NCBI GenBank assembly: GCA_023935145.1
Contig: CM043698.1
Coordinates: 68,065,501 to 68,129,500 of the forward strand
Direction: 5' to 3'
DNA: 64,000 bases
Origin: Bretschneidera sinensis
Taxonomy: Eukaryota > Streptophyta > Magnoliopsida > Brassicales > Akaniaceae
The position numbers and the translations under genes were made by a program. Of the stretch, positions 44,425 through 54,890 are shown in pieces (the first letter of the stretch is position 1; every line of letters begins with the position of its first letter). The notes under the pieces were generated by a model that searched no databases, was not told where the DNA came from, and saw nothing but the letters and a program-made list of their open reading frames with translations.

Positions 44425-44830
44425 CACTACAAGATAAATGAGTTCTGTCGGCGCTTCATACACGTGCCACTATATGTCCTCCGCCGGCGCTTCATTTCTG
44501 GCGCTTCCATGATGCGCTGCAATGTTCAAAGAACATGTGTCGGCACTTAAAAGCGTCGTAATATGCAAAACCTATTGCATATTGCGGTGCTTCAAAGCGC
44601 CGCAATGTTCAAAGCAAGTGACGTAATATGCAGAAACCCATTTCATATTGCGACGCTTCCAAGCAATGAAATAAGATATTGAATATGTCACATAGCGGCG
44701 CTTATAAGCGCCACTAAGTGACAGTGTCATGTAGCGGTGCTTCTAAATGCCACTATGTGGCTACATCATACATTGGTGCTTTGAAGCACGGAAATAAGAG
44801 TTAAAATAGCCAGTGTCTCGTGCGGTTTAG
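44425..44830 (+). repeat. CACTA left terminal inverted repeat and subterminal repeats
   Basis: After CACTACAA, at least eight copies of a short motif of the form GGCGCTT(N)AAGCGCC or its halves are found, both orientations. Such subterminal arrays bind the TnpA-type protein in En/Spm. Confidence 0.8.
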
Positions 44831-45180
44831 TAAATTCTCAAAAGGCCTCTTATGATGACCAGGTTTGCTTGAGCGACTCATTCTTCTTGCTCGAGTGTCT
44901 CTTCTTCGTCATCAACCAAGTTTGCTTCTTTGTCTCTCTCTCATCAAAATTTCTGCTCCTTTAGCTTCACATGGATTATTCGCAGTATTACCATTTCGTT
45001 TGAAACCCATTACATAACTTAGATTTTTTCGTTTGAAACCTATTTATTTTTTATATTCATTCGTGAATATGTTGATTATTTCTTGTTTTGGTGAAATACT
45101 ACTATTATCTATTTTGATTTTGTGTAGTTGTTGCCTAGTTGCAGTAGTTCAATGTGCAATTAAAAATGGAACTTACAGGA
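44831..45180 (+). other. CACTA 5' region, no gene recognised
   Basis: Pyrimidine-rich sequence that may be the untranslated leader or promoter of the CACTA genes. No open frame has family resemblance. Confidence 0.35.
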
Positions 45181-45195
45181 TGAATAAAGAGCACT

Positions 45196-46316
45196 AACTG
45201 TGTTTGTGCTTTTAGAAACTTTTTCATCAAAGGTTACAATCCTGTATACTAAGAGGAAAAGTAGACACAACTCTCTTCACAAAAACTCACATAAATGATA
45301 CTCTTCTAGTCCAGATATATGTTGATGATATTATATTTGGTGCTACTAATGAATCTATGTGTCAAGAGTTTGCCAAGTGCATGCAAGGTGAATTTTAAAT
45401 AAGCATGATGAGAGAACTTACCTACTTCCTTGGACTTCAAATCAAACAATTGAAAGGACACATCTTCATCAATCAATCAAAATACACCAAGGACCTACTA
45501 TAAAGATTCGGGATGGAAAGCTCAAAGTCCCTTGGTACTCCTATGAGCACTTCTACAAAACTTGACCTTGATGAAAGAGGTAAGTGTGTAGACACTAAAT
45601 ATTATAGAAGCATGTTAGGAGCTTTACTTTATTTAACTACAAGTAGACCTAATATAATGTTCAGTGTATGCATGTGTGCTAGATTTCAGGCTAATCCTAA
45701 GGAATCACATGTAATTGCAGTGAAAAAAATTCTTAGATATCTACAAGGAATTCAAACCCTAGGATTATGGTACTTTAGAGATTCATCTTTTGAGCTTATA
45801 GGATATTTAGATGTTGACTTTGCGGGGTGTAGGTTAGATAGAAAAAGCACAAGTGGAATATGCCAATTTTTAGATACAATGTTAACCTCTTGGTTTTTCA
45901 ATAAACAAAACTCCGTTGCACTATCAACCGCCGAGACAGAAAAAGTAGCAGTTGAAAGTTGTGCCCAAGTATTGTGGATGAAACAACAACTAGAAGACTA
46001 TGGCATGAACTTTAAAAGTATCCCAATACATTATGATAATACAAGTGCTATCAACTTAACCAAAAACTCTATTCAGAACTCTAGAACCAAACACATAGAA
46101 ATTAGACACCATTTCTTAAGAGACCATGCTAAAAAAGGTGATATAAGACTAGAATTTATACCTTCAGAAGATCAAATAGCTGACATTCTTACAAAACCTA
46201 TAAGTGAAGCTAGTTTTTGTAAAATTAGACTGTTAATGAGATTATTAGATTATGATAAACTGTATACCGGATTGCATCATCATTCATCATTTGCATACTT
46301 GACATCTAGTGAATGA
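45196..46316 (+). pseudogene. pol: SIRE-like RT C-terminus and RNase H
   Basis: The reading begins near 45200 with VDTTLFTKTHINDT and the RT catalytic YVDD at 45318-45329, then FLGLQIKQ. Stops occur near 45398 and 45500. The clean 267-codon frame (45513-46316) holds SLGTPMS, YRSMLGALLYLT, DVDFAGC (RNase H first Asp region), STAE (Glu) and DNTSAI (Asp). It ends soon after ILTKPI, the usual copia pol end. Sequence style fits SIRE/Maximus-type elements. Confidence 0.85.
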
Positions 46317-46410
46317 GTATTAAACCTTATTTAATATTTCCCTCACTCAAGATGGCATAGATAAACAAATTTCGTGCTAAAACTCTAAACTAGAAGTTTT
46401 TTTTTTTGGG

Positions 46411-46700
46411 TCCAGTCGCCTGGTAAGTCTATCCTAGTCGATTGGTAACTCACTGCTTATTTACCCAATTGATTGGTAAGTCTATACCAGTCGACTAGTA
46501 GACCAAGACCTTGTTTCGAGCCATTTTTTGAATTTTAGTTAACTACCCAGTCGACTGGTATGAATAACCCAGTCGATTGGTATTTCTCTACCAGTTTATC
46601 CAGTCGACTAGTGTCCTGACCCAGTCGACTGGTATGTTAAAAATTTTCAAATCTGCAAAGGACCCAGTCGACTGGTGCCCTAACCCTATTGATTGGTATC
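46411..46700 (+). promoter_or_regulatory. Array of CCAGTCGACTGG palindromes before the env-like ORF
   Basis: About ten units of the form ACCAGTCGACTGGT, three of them with the perfect 12-bp palindrome CCAGTCGACTGG and the rest with one to three changes (CCAGTCGATTGG, CCAGTCGACTAG and so on). They are spread over 290 bp between pol and the envelope-position ORF. The next element after the array is a TATA box at 46708. The same unit forms an array in the solo SIRE-like LTR (58531-58723). Confidence 0.65.
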
Positions 46701-46707
46701 GTGATTC

Positions 46708-46715
46708 TATAAATA
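46708..46715 (+). promoter_or_regulatory. Internal TATA box before the env-like ORF
   Basis: TATAAATA follows the last palindrome unit by fewer than 10 bases and precedes the ORF start (46927) by about 212 bases. This would make a sensible leader if transcription starts about 30 bases downstream. Confidence 0.5.
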
Positions 46716-46926
46716 GTTTCTTCAGATTTTTTAGTTTTTCACGCCATTTTTGAAACTCTAAGCTTTCTATCTCTAAAAAATCTAATCATTCTGACCAAAA
46801 TCTCCTCAAAACACTCCATAAAAGCCTTGATCTCCTCCTCCATATCACTTATTTCAACTTTCCACGGTTGAAATCTCTAATTTTTGCCAAAACTCTCTTT
46901 CTCCCCAAAAACACTTTTCCTCCAAA

Positions 46927-48119
46927 ATGTCTGAGAGAATCCGCATTAAAACCACAGTTGGGGGACCTCACACGCCTACTAGGCCAAGGTCCACCAAATC
47001 TACTGCTCTGAACACAAAAAGGAAAAGATTAGCGAGCTTCTAGAGCAAGAAGGCAAGGGCAGAGCTCGATGACTCCCTGTTCTCCAGCCCAGCAGCAAAA
47101 GAGAGGTATACCTCTATTATTCATAATAAAAAGATCATGACGGGTAGATTCGTTAACTTCGAATCTATTCGTCATGGTAACTTCGATATTTTACCTTCTT
47201 TTGAAGCAAATAACTTAACCCCACTGGTCAAGATACACCAAAATTTTACCCACGACTGATTCACCAGTTCTATGTGAACTTAGTGAAACCCAGTCCACTA
47301 GCTCTACAGTTCAGAACTAGTGTGATGGGTGTGGAGTTCGAGGTCAGCACTGACCTCTTGATAAGTATTCTAGGGATCCTTGTGGGAGGGATCCAATGGA
47401 GTCTGGACGGATGGTCGGACAACTTTAATTACGAGGAGGCATGTCAGATAGTTAAGGGTTACCCCAACAATGTCTTTCGACCCACTACATTTCACATATG
47501 TAGTGACATGCCCCTTAACTCGAAGTTGTTCAATCTAATTGTGAGTTAGACCATCCATCCTAGACTTAGGTGTCAGGGCTATCTATCAAAGATAGATGTG
47601 GTACTGATTTGGGGCCTTAAAACTGGCCACCACTTCAATATCTACCCCCTACTACTCGCCAACATGATAAACGGCGAAGCTAGTGACTCCGGATGCCTAC
47701 CCTATGGGATGCTCATCACACTCATCCTCCAGCACTTCTGGGTTCCTCTTCCTGCCTTCGAAGCTCAAGACATCGGTCCTAAGGACATCATCAATGTCTC
47801 ATCTCTAAAGAAGATGGGGTGTATGGTCCGAGATGGGTTGATCTATTCGAAGGACGGGAAGAACATCAGGATCGGCGAGGATGATAGCAGTGATGAGGAT
47901 GAGGGTCTAGATACTGTAGCCCCTGCTATGGATACGGATGACCGATAACCACCTATAGGCAACTCTAGTACTGGTCCAGCTGGATACAACGATCTTTTCC
48001 AAGCCATTACGAGCCTCCAGCTAACTATGCAGTCTGGATTCCAGAGCTTGAGCTCTTCCATTGACACCATGCATCATAACCTCCGCTCCCTCAGAGATGA
48101 CTTCAAGTTGCACAGATAG
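46927..48119 (+). pseudogene. SIRE-like envelope-position ORF
   Basis: From MSERIRIKTTVGG a reading of about 395 codons ends at 48117-48119. It is broken by a stop near 47041, a one-base loss near 47259, a stop at 47547 and one at 47946. A basic N-terminus leads to a domain with GRFVNFESI, HQFYVNL, FEVSTDLLISILG and, later, SGCLPYGMLITLILQHF. An acidic SSDEDEG stretch and a tail with LQSLSSSID/HHNLRSLRDD heptads suggest a coiled coil. No signal peptide is apparent. The domain order parallels the third ORF of element D. Confidence 0.7.
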
Positions 48120-48859
48120 CATATAGAGGGTTCCTTGGTTGATCTTCGAGATCTTATATGAGGCGTCTCTGACTCTTCTGTTCACTGAGTTGCCTTTTGT
48201 AATGGTTTTTAGATGTGTGTGTGTGTCTATATATATATATAGCTTTTAGTTGTTCTTGGCACGAACATCACTCTATCATATATTGTAGTTTTCATTTTCG
48301 GCTCTTAGAAGCCCATGATGTATGGATATTTGCTTTAGATATCTATATTTCATTTTAAATTATGATTCATATGCTTGTTTTACTTTTACGCAATATGTTT
48401 ACTTCATAGAAACCTTCTTTGCTCGGATATATGCTGTAACTGCTTATGCACGTAAGAAAAATTTTGACTCTTCTCGGGATGTCTTTCTAGCTCCAAATTA
48501 TGCATAATTTTCTTATGCAAGTCTATTTATACATGATCTTACTATCCGTAGTGTCTATGTGGCATATTTTTTGGTTTACTACCCCTTTTTCTGCTGTTGT
48601 CAAAACGGGAGAGAAAAATGACTGTAAACTTAAAATAGTGAATAGATTTAGGGGGAGCATTGCTCTAAATAACTTGTTGTATAAGACTATATGTTGAGTT
48701 ACTTGGTTAGATTGAATATAAACTGTTTTGAACTTTTTACAAGTTGGTTTTATTCAAAAAACAGAGAAAACTTTGCCCATTTTTTTTCTAAAAACCAAAC
48801 ACTTAGTTTTTAAAATTGTTTTCTCTCATTAGTTTTGTTATCATAAAAAAGAGGGAGAT
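48120..48859 (+). other. SIRE-like 3' noncoding region and polypurine tract
   Basis: No gene is recognised; the frames at 48322 and 48500 are not convincing. It includes a (TG)n/(TA)n microsatellite near 48210-48240, TTTAGGGGGAGCATTG near 48648 and the final AAAAAAGAGGGAGAT tract before the LTR. Confidence 0.6.
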
Positions 48860-49533
48860 TGTTGACCCTCATCTAAATTTTAATAATGATGCATGGTAAT
48901 TCGAAAAATATGACTGTTGAGATGCGAGACTTGAGCATTAAATGTGCCAAAACGTACCAAGTCAGTGTAAAACGACCATATTGATCCAAGGCTATATAAA
49001 CCCACTCCAATGAGCATTTAAGGAGAAGAAATTACACATTCAATCAAGTTTTTGCTCATTAATACACAAAAGCTTTAAAATATTTATTGTTGAGTCATTC
49101 TTCAAGCTTTACTTTGAAAGAGAGATATTGTTCATTTGTAAAAGCATTCATTGCTATCTCTCTACCATTTACTTTACAGCAACTCATATTTATTGTAAAG
49201 AGATTAACTTCCAAAAGGAAGAGATTAGCTTTTGAGAGGAAGAGATTGGTTGTAAGGTTTGTACAACACCCGTGAAATTGTACACTAAAGTTTTAGTGGA
49301 TTACTTCAAGGAAGTTCCTTGAAGAGAGTGGACGTAGGGTCGGAACAAATCTGATATTGCCGAACCACTATAAACTGAGTTTGCACTTTTTATTCCTTAA
49401 AATCTTTTATTTAAAGCATTTTACTTGTTTATACACTTGTGCAGTTAACTATTTTTATAAACTTGCGAGTAATTAGTGAAAGTTTTTTAAAAACCCAATT
49501 CACCCTCCTCTTGAGTTGGAACCTTAGTTTACA
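48860..49533 (+). repeat. SIRE-like 3' LTR with internal deletion
   Basis: It begins TGTTGACCCTCATC and ends TAGTTTACA. It aligns with the solo LTR at 58217-59381 at both ends but lacks about 480 bp after its first ~35 bases. The missing part includes the whole CCAGTCGACTGG array. The TATA box (48993-49000) is kept. Confidence 0.85.
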
Positions 49534-50935
49534 ATTATCCTATGATTGAGGCGATCGACAAAATATTATTGAGGATGATCGGTAAAAAATGGAAGGACTA
49601 TAGGTATATGCTTAAAAGGGACCACGTGGGGAACAAAACAAAGCAACAAGTTTTGAGCAATAAAGTTCCAAAATGAGTAGATCAAGACCAGTGGAAACAA
49701 CTTGTGAACTACTGGTTTTCTGAGTAGAGTGAGGTTTTTTTTTCATAATTATGTTCATTTGAATTCTCATTATTTCTATTTTCTTTTAATGATTTATTAG
49801 TCAAATTGGTTTATGGTTGTTGTAGAAATATTCTACGATATGGACAGCAGCATGTGGAAGACAACAATGTCCTCACACGACCGGATCATAGAGTTTTACT
49901 AGAAAAAAGGATGAATATGTGAGTTGATTTGCTTCATTCATCCAATTTTTCATTTGAGATGTAGTGTATTGAGTCATTGTTTGAACTCTTTTCATAAATA
50001 GTAGGAGATGAAACATAGAACTGAGCCCGAGCGCATAGAGTTTTCTACTGAAACCCATAAACACAAGGATGAAACTTTTATTGATTAAGCACAAGATAGT
50101 TTTTGGTAAGCTCAACAAAACTAGTTGCCAAATGTTTGAAGTTAGAGATTTTTAATTCTTACATAAATTATTCTTGGATCATTTTTATTGGTGTTCTCAA
50201 ATACATTGCCTTTTCCAGATAAAATATTACTCCATTTTGTTTCCCGTTAAGCTTAATTTTTTTTGGATAAGAAACGACAGCCAAACAGATACTTGATGTG
50301 ATGAGACTTGAAAATGAAAAAAAAATAATGATTACATACAAAAGATTGTTGTGGCTACTTTGTTTGGATTGTATTTTTGTTCTTCTTTTGTAGAGGGTTT
50401 TATGGAAAAAGAGAGGAAACTCTACTTGTTTTTCTATAAAATCTGATTGCTTAACTTTTGTTCTTTTTGTTTTATATAACTTTCGCTGCAAATAACTACT
50501 CAATCTTTGGGGGAGTTTTTTATTATCTTTGTTATTTCTTAATTATAGGTGAATGCTGAAGCTCGTGTGGCCGAACTTGTTGCTGCTTCAGGATCTTCTG
50601 ATGCTAGCAACAATTTACAAATTCAAAATGAAGTCTTCATGGAGCTTATGAGTGAAGAGAGTTATGGATGTGTACAAGTTCAAGGGTCTGGAGTTATTCC
50701 TACATAGGTGTATGGATTTTCAGCTCAAATTAGGAATCATGTGGGATACAATGAAGCTTATGCTAAAGAGATACATAGTTTGAAAGTACAAATAGAAGAA
50801 CTCAATCAAAAGCATGAGTATCAGATTCAAGAAATAACGACGAAGCACGATGACCAAATGACTAGTATACAGTCCAAAATAGATGAGCTCAAGTCTTTAC
50901 TGCAGCGGTTGGTTAATGGAGGATCTCATATTTGA
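49534..50935 (+). pseudogene. CACTA transposase remnant (Ptta/En/Spm family)
   Basis: Translated pieces near 49545-49735 (KKWKDYRYMLKRDHV, WKQLVNYWFSE) and 49820-49910 (VARNIEEILRYGQQ-like) match the plant Ptta/En/Spm transposase domain. After a gene-free gap, a plausible acceptor (TTATAG) at 50548 opens AEARVAELVAAS, EVFMELMSEES and VQGSGVIPT. After a stop at 50705, a coiled-coil C-terminus follows, with KVQIEELNQKHEYQ (to 50935). Several stops show decay. The minus-strand frames here are not genes. Confidence 0.7.
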
Positions 50936-51149
50936 TTTCAAGTGTGATGATACGTAAAGATTTTTTCAGACTTCATTCAATTACTTGCTAGTTGTGTATG
51001 AATTTATATGTTAACTATAAATGTTTTTTTTTTTGGTGAATGAAATGACTTTTGTATTGATATTTGAATTTATATGGATTTGATGGTATATATATTGAAG
51101 AACAAGGGTTTATAGTAGGCGTTGATATTAAACCCACAAAAATTGCCAA

Positions 51150-51355
51150 TATCTGGTATATTGCGGTGCTTCAAAGCGCCACAAAATTATGCACATTGCG
51201 ACACTTACCATAAGCATCGGTACATGCACTGCAATACCACACATACCGACCTTTTATCCGACGCTTGCCATAAGCGTCGGTATCATATATAGCGGCACTT
51301 TAAAGCGCCAAAATATGCTAAAAAAACACTGGTGTCTGCCACTCATGTTGTAGTG
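51150..51355 (-). repeat. CACTA right subterminal repeats and terminal inverted repeat
   Basis: Motifs GCGGTGCTTCAAAGCGCC, CGACGCTTGCCATAAGCGTCGG and GCGGCACTTTAAAGCGCC match the left end and precede TTGTAGTG, the inverted CACTACAA. Confidence 0.8.
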
Positions 51356-51358
51356 ACT

Positions 51359-51711
51359 ATGATGTTGCTCTTTTCTTAATAGTATTAGAAAAATATTACT
51401 TATATAAAAGAGATTCTAGAGAATGTTTGAGACACACTCATAATTCTAATATACATTGTAAATTAGAGAGATTTATAACTAGAGCTAGGTTGAGAGCTGT
51501 AGATGTATTGGCGATTTTAGGTTGTGAGGTTGTCAAGGTAATAATTTTTTCCCTAAAATTGTTGTTAAGGATTAATAAAATTGTAGCTTGTTGGTGGGGT
51601 AAAGAGGTTGCCGAATTACATTAAATTTTTGTGATTGATATTTGTTTGTTTATTTACCGATTTAATTATTGTAAGTTTGAGTAGATGGATTTTAGGGATA
51701 AAATCCTAACA
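51359..51711 (+). repeat. 3' LTR of element E, second part
   Basis: Collinear with 42500-42850 of the 5' LTR (GAGCTAGGTTGAGAGCT, TTGTTAAGGATTAATAAA and so on). It ends AAATCCTAACA. With the first part it makes about 502 bp. Confidence 0.9.
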
Positions 51712-53470
51712 GTGGTTAAATTAATCTCATGATAAATAAAACTTCTCTTTATCTTAAAAAAAACCTTCATTCTCATGAGATCTATAGAAGCATTTTATCT
51801 TATTTCTAATCAACATAAGCTATCTTAAATTTTTTAACATAACGACACATCAGTGTAATGAGGAAGATCCTGATATATATTTGAGGCTTTATGAATTCAA
51901 AAGTATTAAGTAAGCACTTTTTTTCTAATGTTAATTAAGGAATAAAATCTTGGATTCTTCTTGTTAATGTTAAACATCGAACCTTCATTCTTATCAAACT
52001 TTTTCATTTAACTCATTTTTTTTCCACACAAAATAACTTCTAAATAATTTTTTTTTAACTTTTCTATACACTTCACTGAAATACATAATCCAAAAAAAGG
52101 TGTTTCTATTTAGAAGATTTAATTATTTTCATGTTTGGGCAAAGAAAGTCATTTTGCGTGGGGACCATTTAATAGTTAGAGAACACGGGGTGAGCTCCAT
52201 ACTCCTATTTCATACTAACAAAATGGGAAGAGAGAGTGCTCTCGAGCTAAGATCAGCCTAAGAGAGAAGTTGGGTGCATAGAGGGAAAAGATAGAAGAGA
52301 AATAAGAGAAAGGAGAGAGTGAAATGAAAATGAAACAGAAAGAAAGAGTAAGGGGTGGGATCATATTGCACGAACCTAGGCTAGTATTTTTAGAAATTCA
52401 TTTTTTTTTCTAAAAAGTCAAATAAAAATTCAAATGCTACTGTTCATGAAGGCGCCTCCCATGTATGAACCATCGATATGTGCGTAGGGGCACTTGTGAC
52501 GATGGAAACAAGGATTAGTTGGAGGCCATGCTTGAACGATCAGCTTTCTCCCCTAATTCTACCTCGGTTGTATGATTGGTTCCTGGTAATAGTCATCGGA
52601 AATTAAAAGATCATACATAAAAAATGGTCCCTTTCAATTTGTGGCCAGACGATTGGCGGCGTGGCAGAGGGAAATATGTCAGGGTACAGTTCTGTAAATC
52701 TCGTCAAGCTCTTTTCAACAGTATCAAAATTGTATTTTCCATACAAATTGGTTGGTGTCAAAAGTCTCGGGGGTTAACAAAATTAAATCCATGACATTAT
52801 TAATTTGTTTATATATTTCCTTATGTTTATTTAAGACAAATTTGAATTAGTATGATTATTTCGATTATTTCACCTTCAACTAGATCAAATGGAGAGAAGT
52901 CCCAATTAGAAAGTATCATGTTCTTATGTTTAGGGACCAAACTTCTAGTTTATCTTTCTGACACTCCGATTGGTCATCAGGGTGATCAAAATCATATTAA
53001 AATACTTCTTTTGTCATCTTAAGGTTTTCATAAATACCAATCTTACATGAATTTGTTTAAAAAATTAAAAATTAAAATTTTTTGAATTTTTAGTTCCCAT
53101 TGAATTTAAAGGACACTGTTTTAGGAACCTAAAGAAATAATAATGGAGACATACACCAGAATCAAGAAACCATAAAACCTATAAAACACAAGAAAAAAAT
53201 AAAATGTAACTAAAATATGGTAAAAAAAAGAAGAGGAAAACAAATATTAGAAAAAAAAAGGAAGATTAAGAAGAGCAGCTTGCTAGGTACAAGCTTATTA
53301 AGCGTATGATATCAAAGAAACAATGCAAAGCTGTATTAAGAGAATTTTAAGCTTATATGATAGAACGCACCCGCAAAACTATTTTCTTCTTACAATTTAT
53401 TGGCAATAAAGTTTGTTATTTCGTTTTACTTTCCTAATTCCAAACTGAAACTGATTTGCTCTCGCTTGTC
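51712..53470. other. No gene; short paralogous edge at left
   Basis: The first 25 bases or so (GTTAAATTAATCTCAT) match 54870-54890, the continuation of the duplicated flank. The rest is AT-rich without a recognised gene. A purine-rich stretch near 52220-52360 and a fragment near 52620-52740 may be decayed repeats. The right end is upstream of the B3 gene and may hold its promoter. Confidence 0.45.
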
Positions 53471-53478
53471 TATATAAG
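53471..53478 (+). promoter_or_regulatory. TATA box of the B3-domain gene
   Basis: TATATAAG lies 157 bases before the ATG at 53628. Downstream is a pyrimidine- and A-rich leader without ATG in a strong context. This is a typical plant core promoter. Confidence 0.6.
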
Positions 53479-53627
53479 CCAATCTCACGCCTTTTTCATT
53501 ACAATCTTCCTAAAACCTCAAAATTCCGTCTCATTCTCAAAAACCCCAAAAGCCCTAGAAAATTTTCTTTCGTTAATTTGCTCTGCTTCAACAACCTATA
53601 TGTCCAAACAAAGCTAATTCTCAAACC

Positions 53628-54263
53628 ATGAAGAGAAAACATCACTTCTATGTTTTAAAACAAGAAACTGAACGCCAAGAAGTCTCCACTGCAATGACAA
53701 TTTCTTGTGAGTTTCATGGCAAAACAAAGAAACCCATAACAACTTATCAAATCCAGATTTCATTCAATAATCATCATGCTATTGTTGTTTCACAAATACA
53801 ACAGAAGATTTCAACGATGAAATATTACACCAAGAAAGAAGAGCAAGAAGAGAAGGAAAAGGGTGTTTCCACTAAACTGAAGCTTTACATTAATCCATGG
53901 AAGATCAAGAAGAAGCTGACGATTAGTGATCTTGGGCAACTGAGTAGGCTACTTGTGAAGACAGAATTGATCAAGAACCATTTTTTGCCATTCTTGAGCG
54001 CTGATTGCATCAATCAGATTGAGAGTAAGAATGGAAAAGTTGAGATGGTCTGGGATCAAGACACAATGTCTGAACATCAATTAATTCTCAAGCTATAGCA
54101 TACTTCAAAGGGCTATGTTTTGATTGGCAATTGGAACCAAGAGTTTGTGAAAAGAAGGGAGTTAAAGGAAGGAGATGAAATTGGACTTTATTGGGATCCA
54201 TATAGCTCAAGATTCAATTTTACCCTTTTTCTACGGGCTCCAGTTTCCAATCAAGTTAATTAA
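53628..54263 (+). pseudogene. B3-domain protein gene (DUF313 type) with in-frame stop
   Basis: This is the only likely host gene. The ATG at 53628 opens 156 codons to a TAG at 54096-54098, and the same frame continues to a TAA at 54261-54263, 211 codons in all. The N-terminal half is basic and variable. The C-terminal half (from PWKIKKKLTISDLG, about residue 100) is a B3-like DNA-binding domain of the plant DUF313 group, with LLVKTELIKNHFLPFL, then WDQDTMSEHQLILK, and after the stop GYVLIGNWNQEFVKRRELKEGDEIGLYWD. The stop replaces what is usually Trp (TGG to TAG) in the middle of the B3 fold. Either the gene is a recent pseudogene or the base is a sequencing error. B3 proteins act as nuclear transcription factors; its targets are unknown. 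Confidence 0.75.
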
Positions 54264-54559
54264 TTTCCTATCAAGTCTTTTGGAGCTCAATTTTGTACTT
54301 ATTTTAATAGGAATATTGAATTATGTAGATTGCAAAGAAGTAACATTTAATGAAATTATTTTTTTGTTGATTAATTAATTTGCTAAATATGAAGACAACT
54401 TTCTTCAGTTGCTTGGTTAGTAATCTGGTGTTTGGTAAATTATTTTTTTGTAATGAAGTAGAAAGAGACTTAATTATGGTTTTAGAATGAAAAATCTTAC
54501 AACAAATTATATGGACACATCTTTAAATAGATGCCAATAATTCTTACAATGGAGGATAA

Positions 54560-54890
54560 GATGAATTGTGCTTCGATAAAAAAGCAAAAAAATAAGACAA
54601 GTCTTGCAAATAAATTATACATATGAAATCCATTTTGTTTTTCACATCTTTCTCTTTTTTATAATGATTACAATATTATATAGTCAATTGTTACTTGATT
54701 TTATGTACATTCAATTAACCTAGAAAATATGAGCTCAGTGCCCAAGACTCTCTCTAATTGTTACACTTGACCCTACATAGTCGGTAATAAACCAATAAGT
54801 ACCACAGTATATATACAAATGCCCAAATCCTCAGAGCTACACAAAAAAAAAAAAAGTAGAAGAAAGAGACGTTAAATTAATGTCATTGCC
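54560..54890 (+). repeat. Paralogous flank segment, copy 2 (uninterrupted)
   Basis: It matches 39972-40186, 42273-42335 and the first bases after 51711 in order, without the LINE, copia and CACTA insertions. It lies 300 bp after the B3 gene. The duplication does not appear to include the gene itself. Confidence 0.8.

Larger units (their letters stand above)
45181..49533 (+). mobile_element. SIRE-like Ty1 element, 3' part, inside the CACTA
   Basis: The order is: end of RT, RNase H, spacer with a palindrome array and TATA box, envelope-position ORF, 3' noncoding region, polypurine tract (AAAAAAGAGGGAGAT) and 3' LTR (48860-49533). The 5' LTR, gag, protease, integrase and most of RT are absent. 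The left edge (approximate) abuts CACTA sequence. It either truncated on insertion or lost its 5' part later. Confidence 0.8.
44425..51355. mobile_element. CACTA (En/Spm-type) DNA transposon with nested SIRE fragment
   Basis: The 6.93-kb element starts CACTACAAGATAAATGAG and ends with the inverse of CACTACAACATGAGTGG. It is flanked by ACT on both sides (44422-44424 and 51356-51358), the 3-bp duplication of CACTA elements. Subterminal regions carry many GCGCTT..AAGCGC repeats. Remnants of a plant transposase (Ptta/En/Spm family) lie at 49550-50935. The main TnpD-type transposase is missing. The middle, about 45181-49533, is the 3' part of a SIRE-like retrotransposon. It is non-autonomous. Confidence 0.9.
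42336..51711 (+). mobile_element. Ty1/copia element E, pol-less, interrupted by a CACTA
   Basis: 5' LTR (42336-42850), degenerate primer site, gag, protease-like region, polypurine tract (GGTGGAGAT) and 3' LTR. The 3' LTR begins at 44276, is cut at 44424 by the CACTA and resumes at 51359 to 51711. Flanks GAGGT (42331-42335) and GTGGT (51712-51716) are a 5-bp duplication with one change. Integrase, RT and RNase H are absent, so it is a gag-plus-protease derivative. Without the CACTA it would be about 2.4 kb. Confidence 0.9.

Noticed and set aside
44447..44780. GC-rich repeats as a structured RNA gene or miRNA cluster
   Set aside because: They match the other end of the CACTA and are subterminal repeats.
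50168..50503. A 111-codon minus-strand frame in the CACTA
   Set aside because: It lies between transposase exon remnants, in AT-rich probable intron sequence, and matches nothing known to me.
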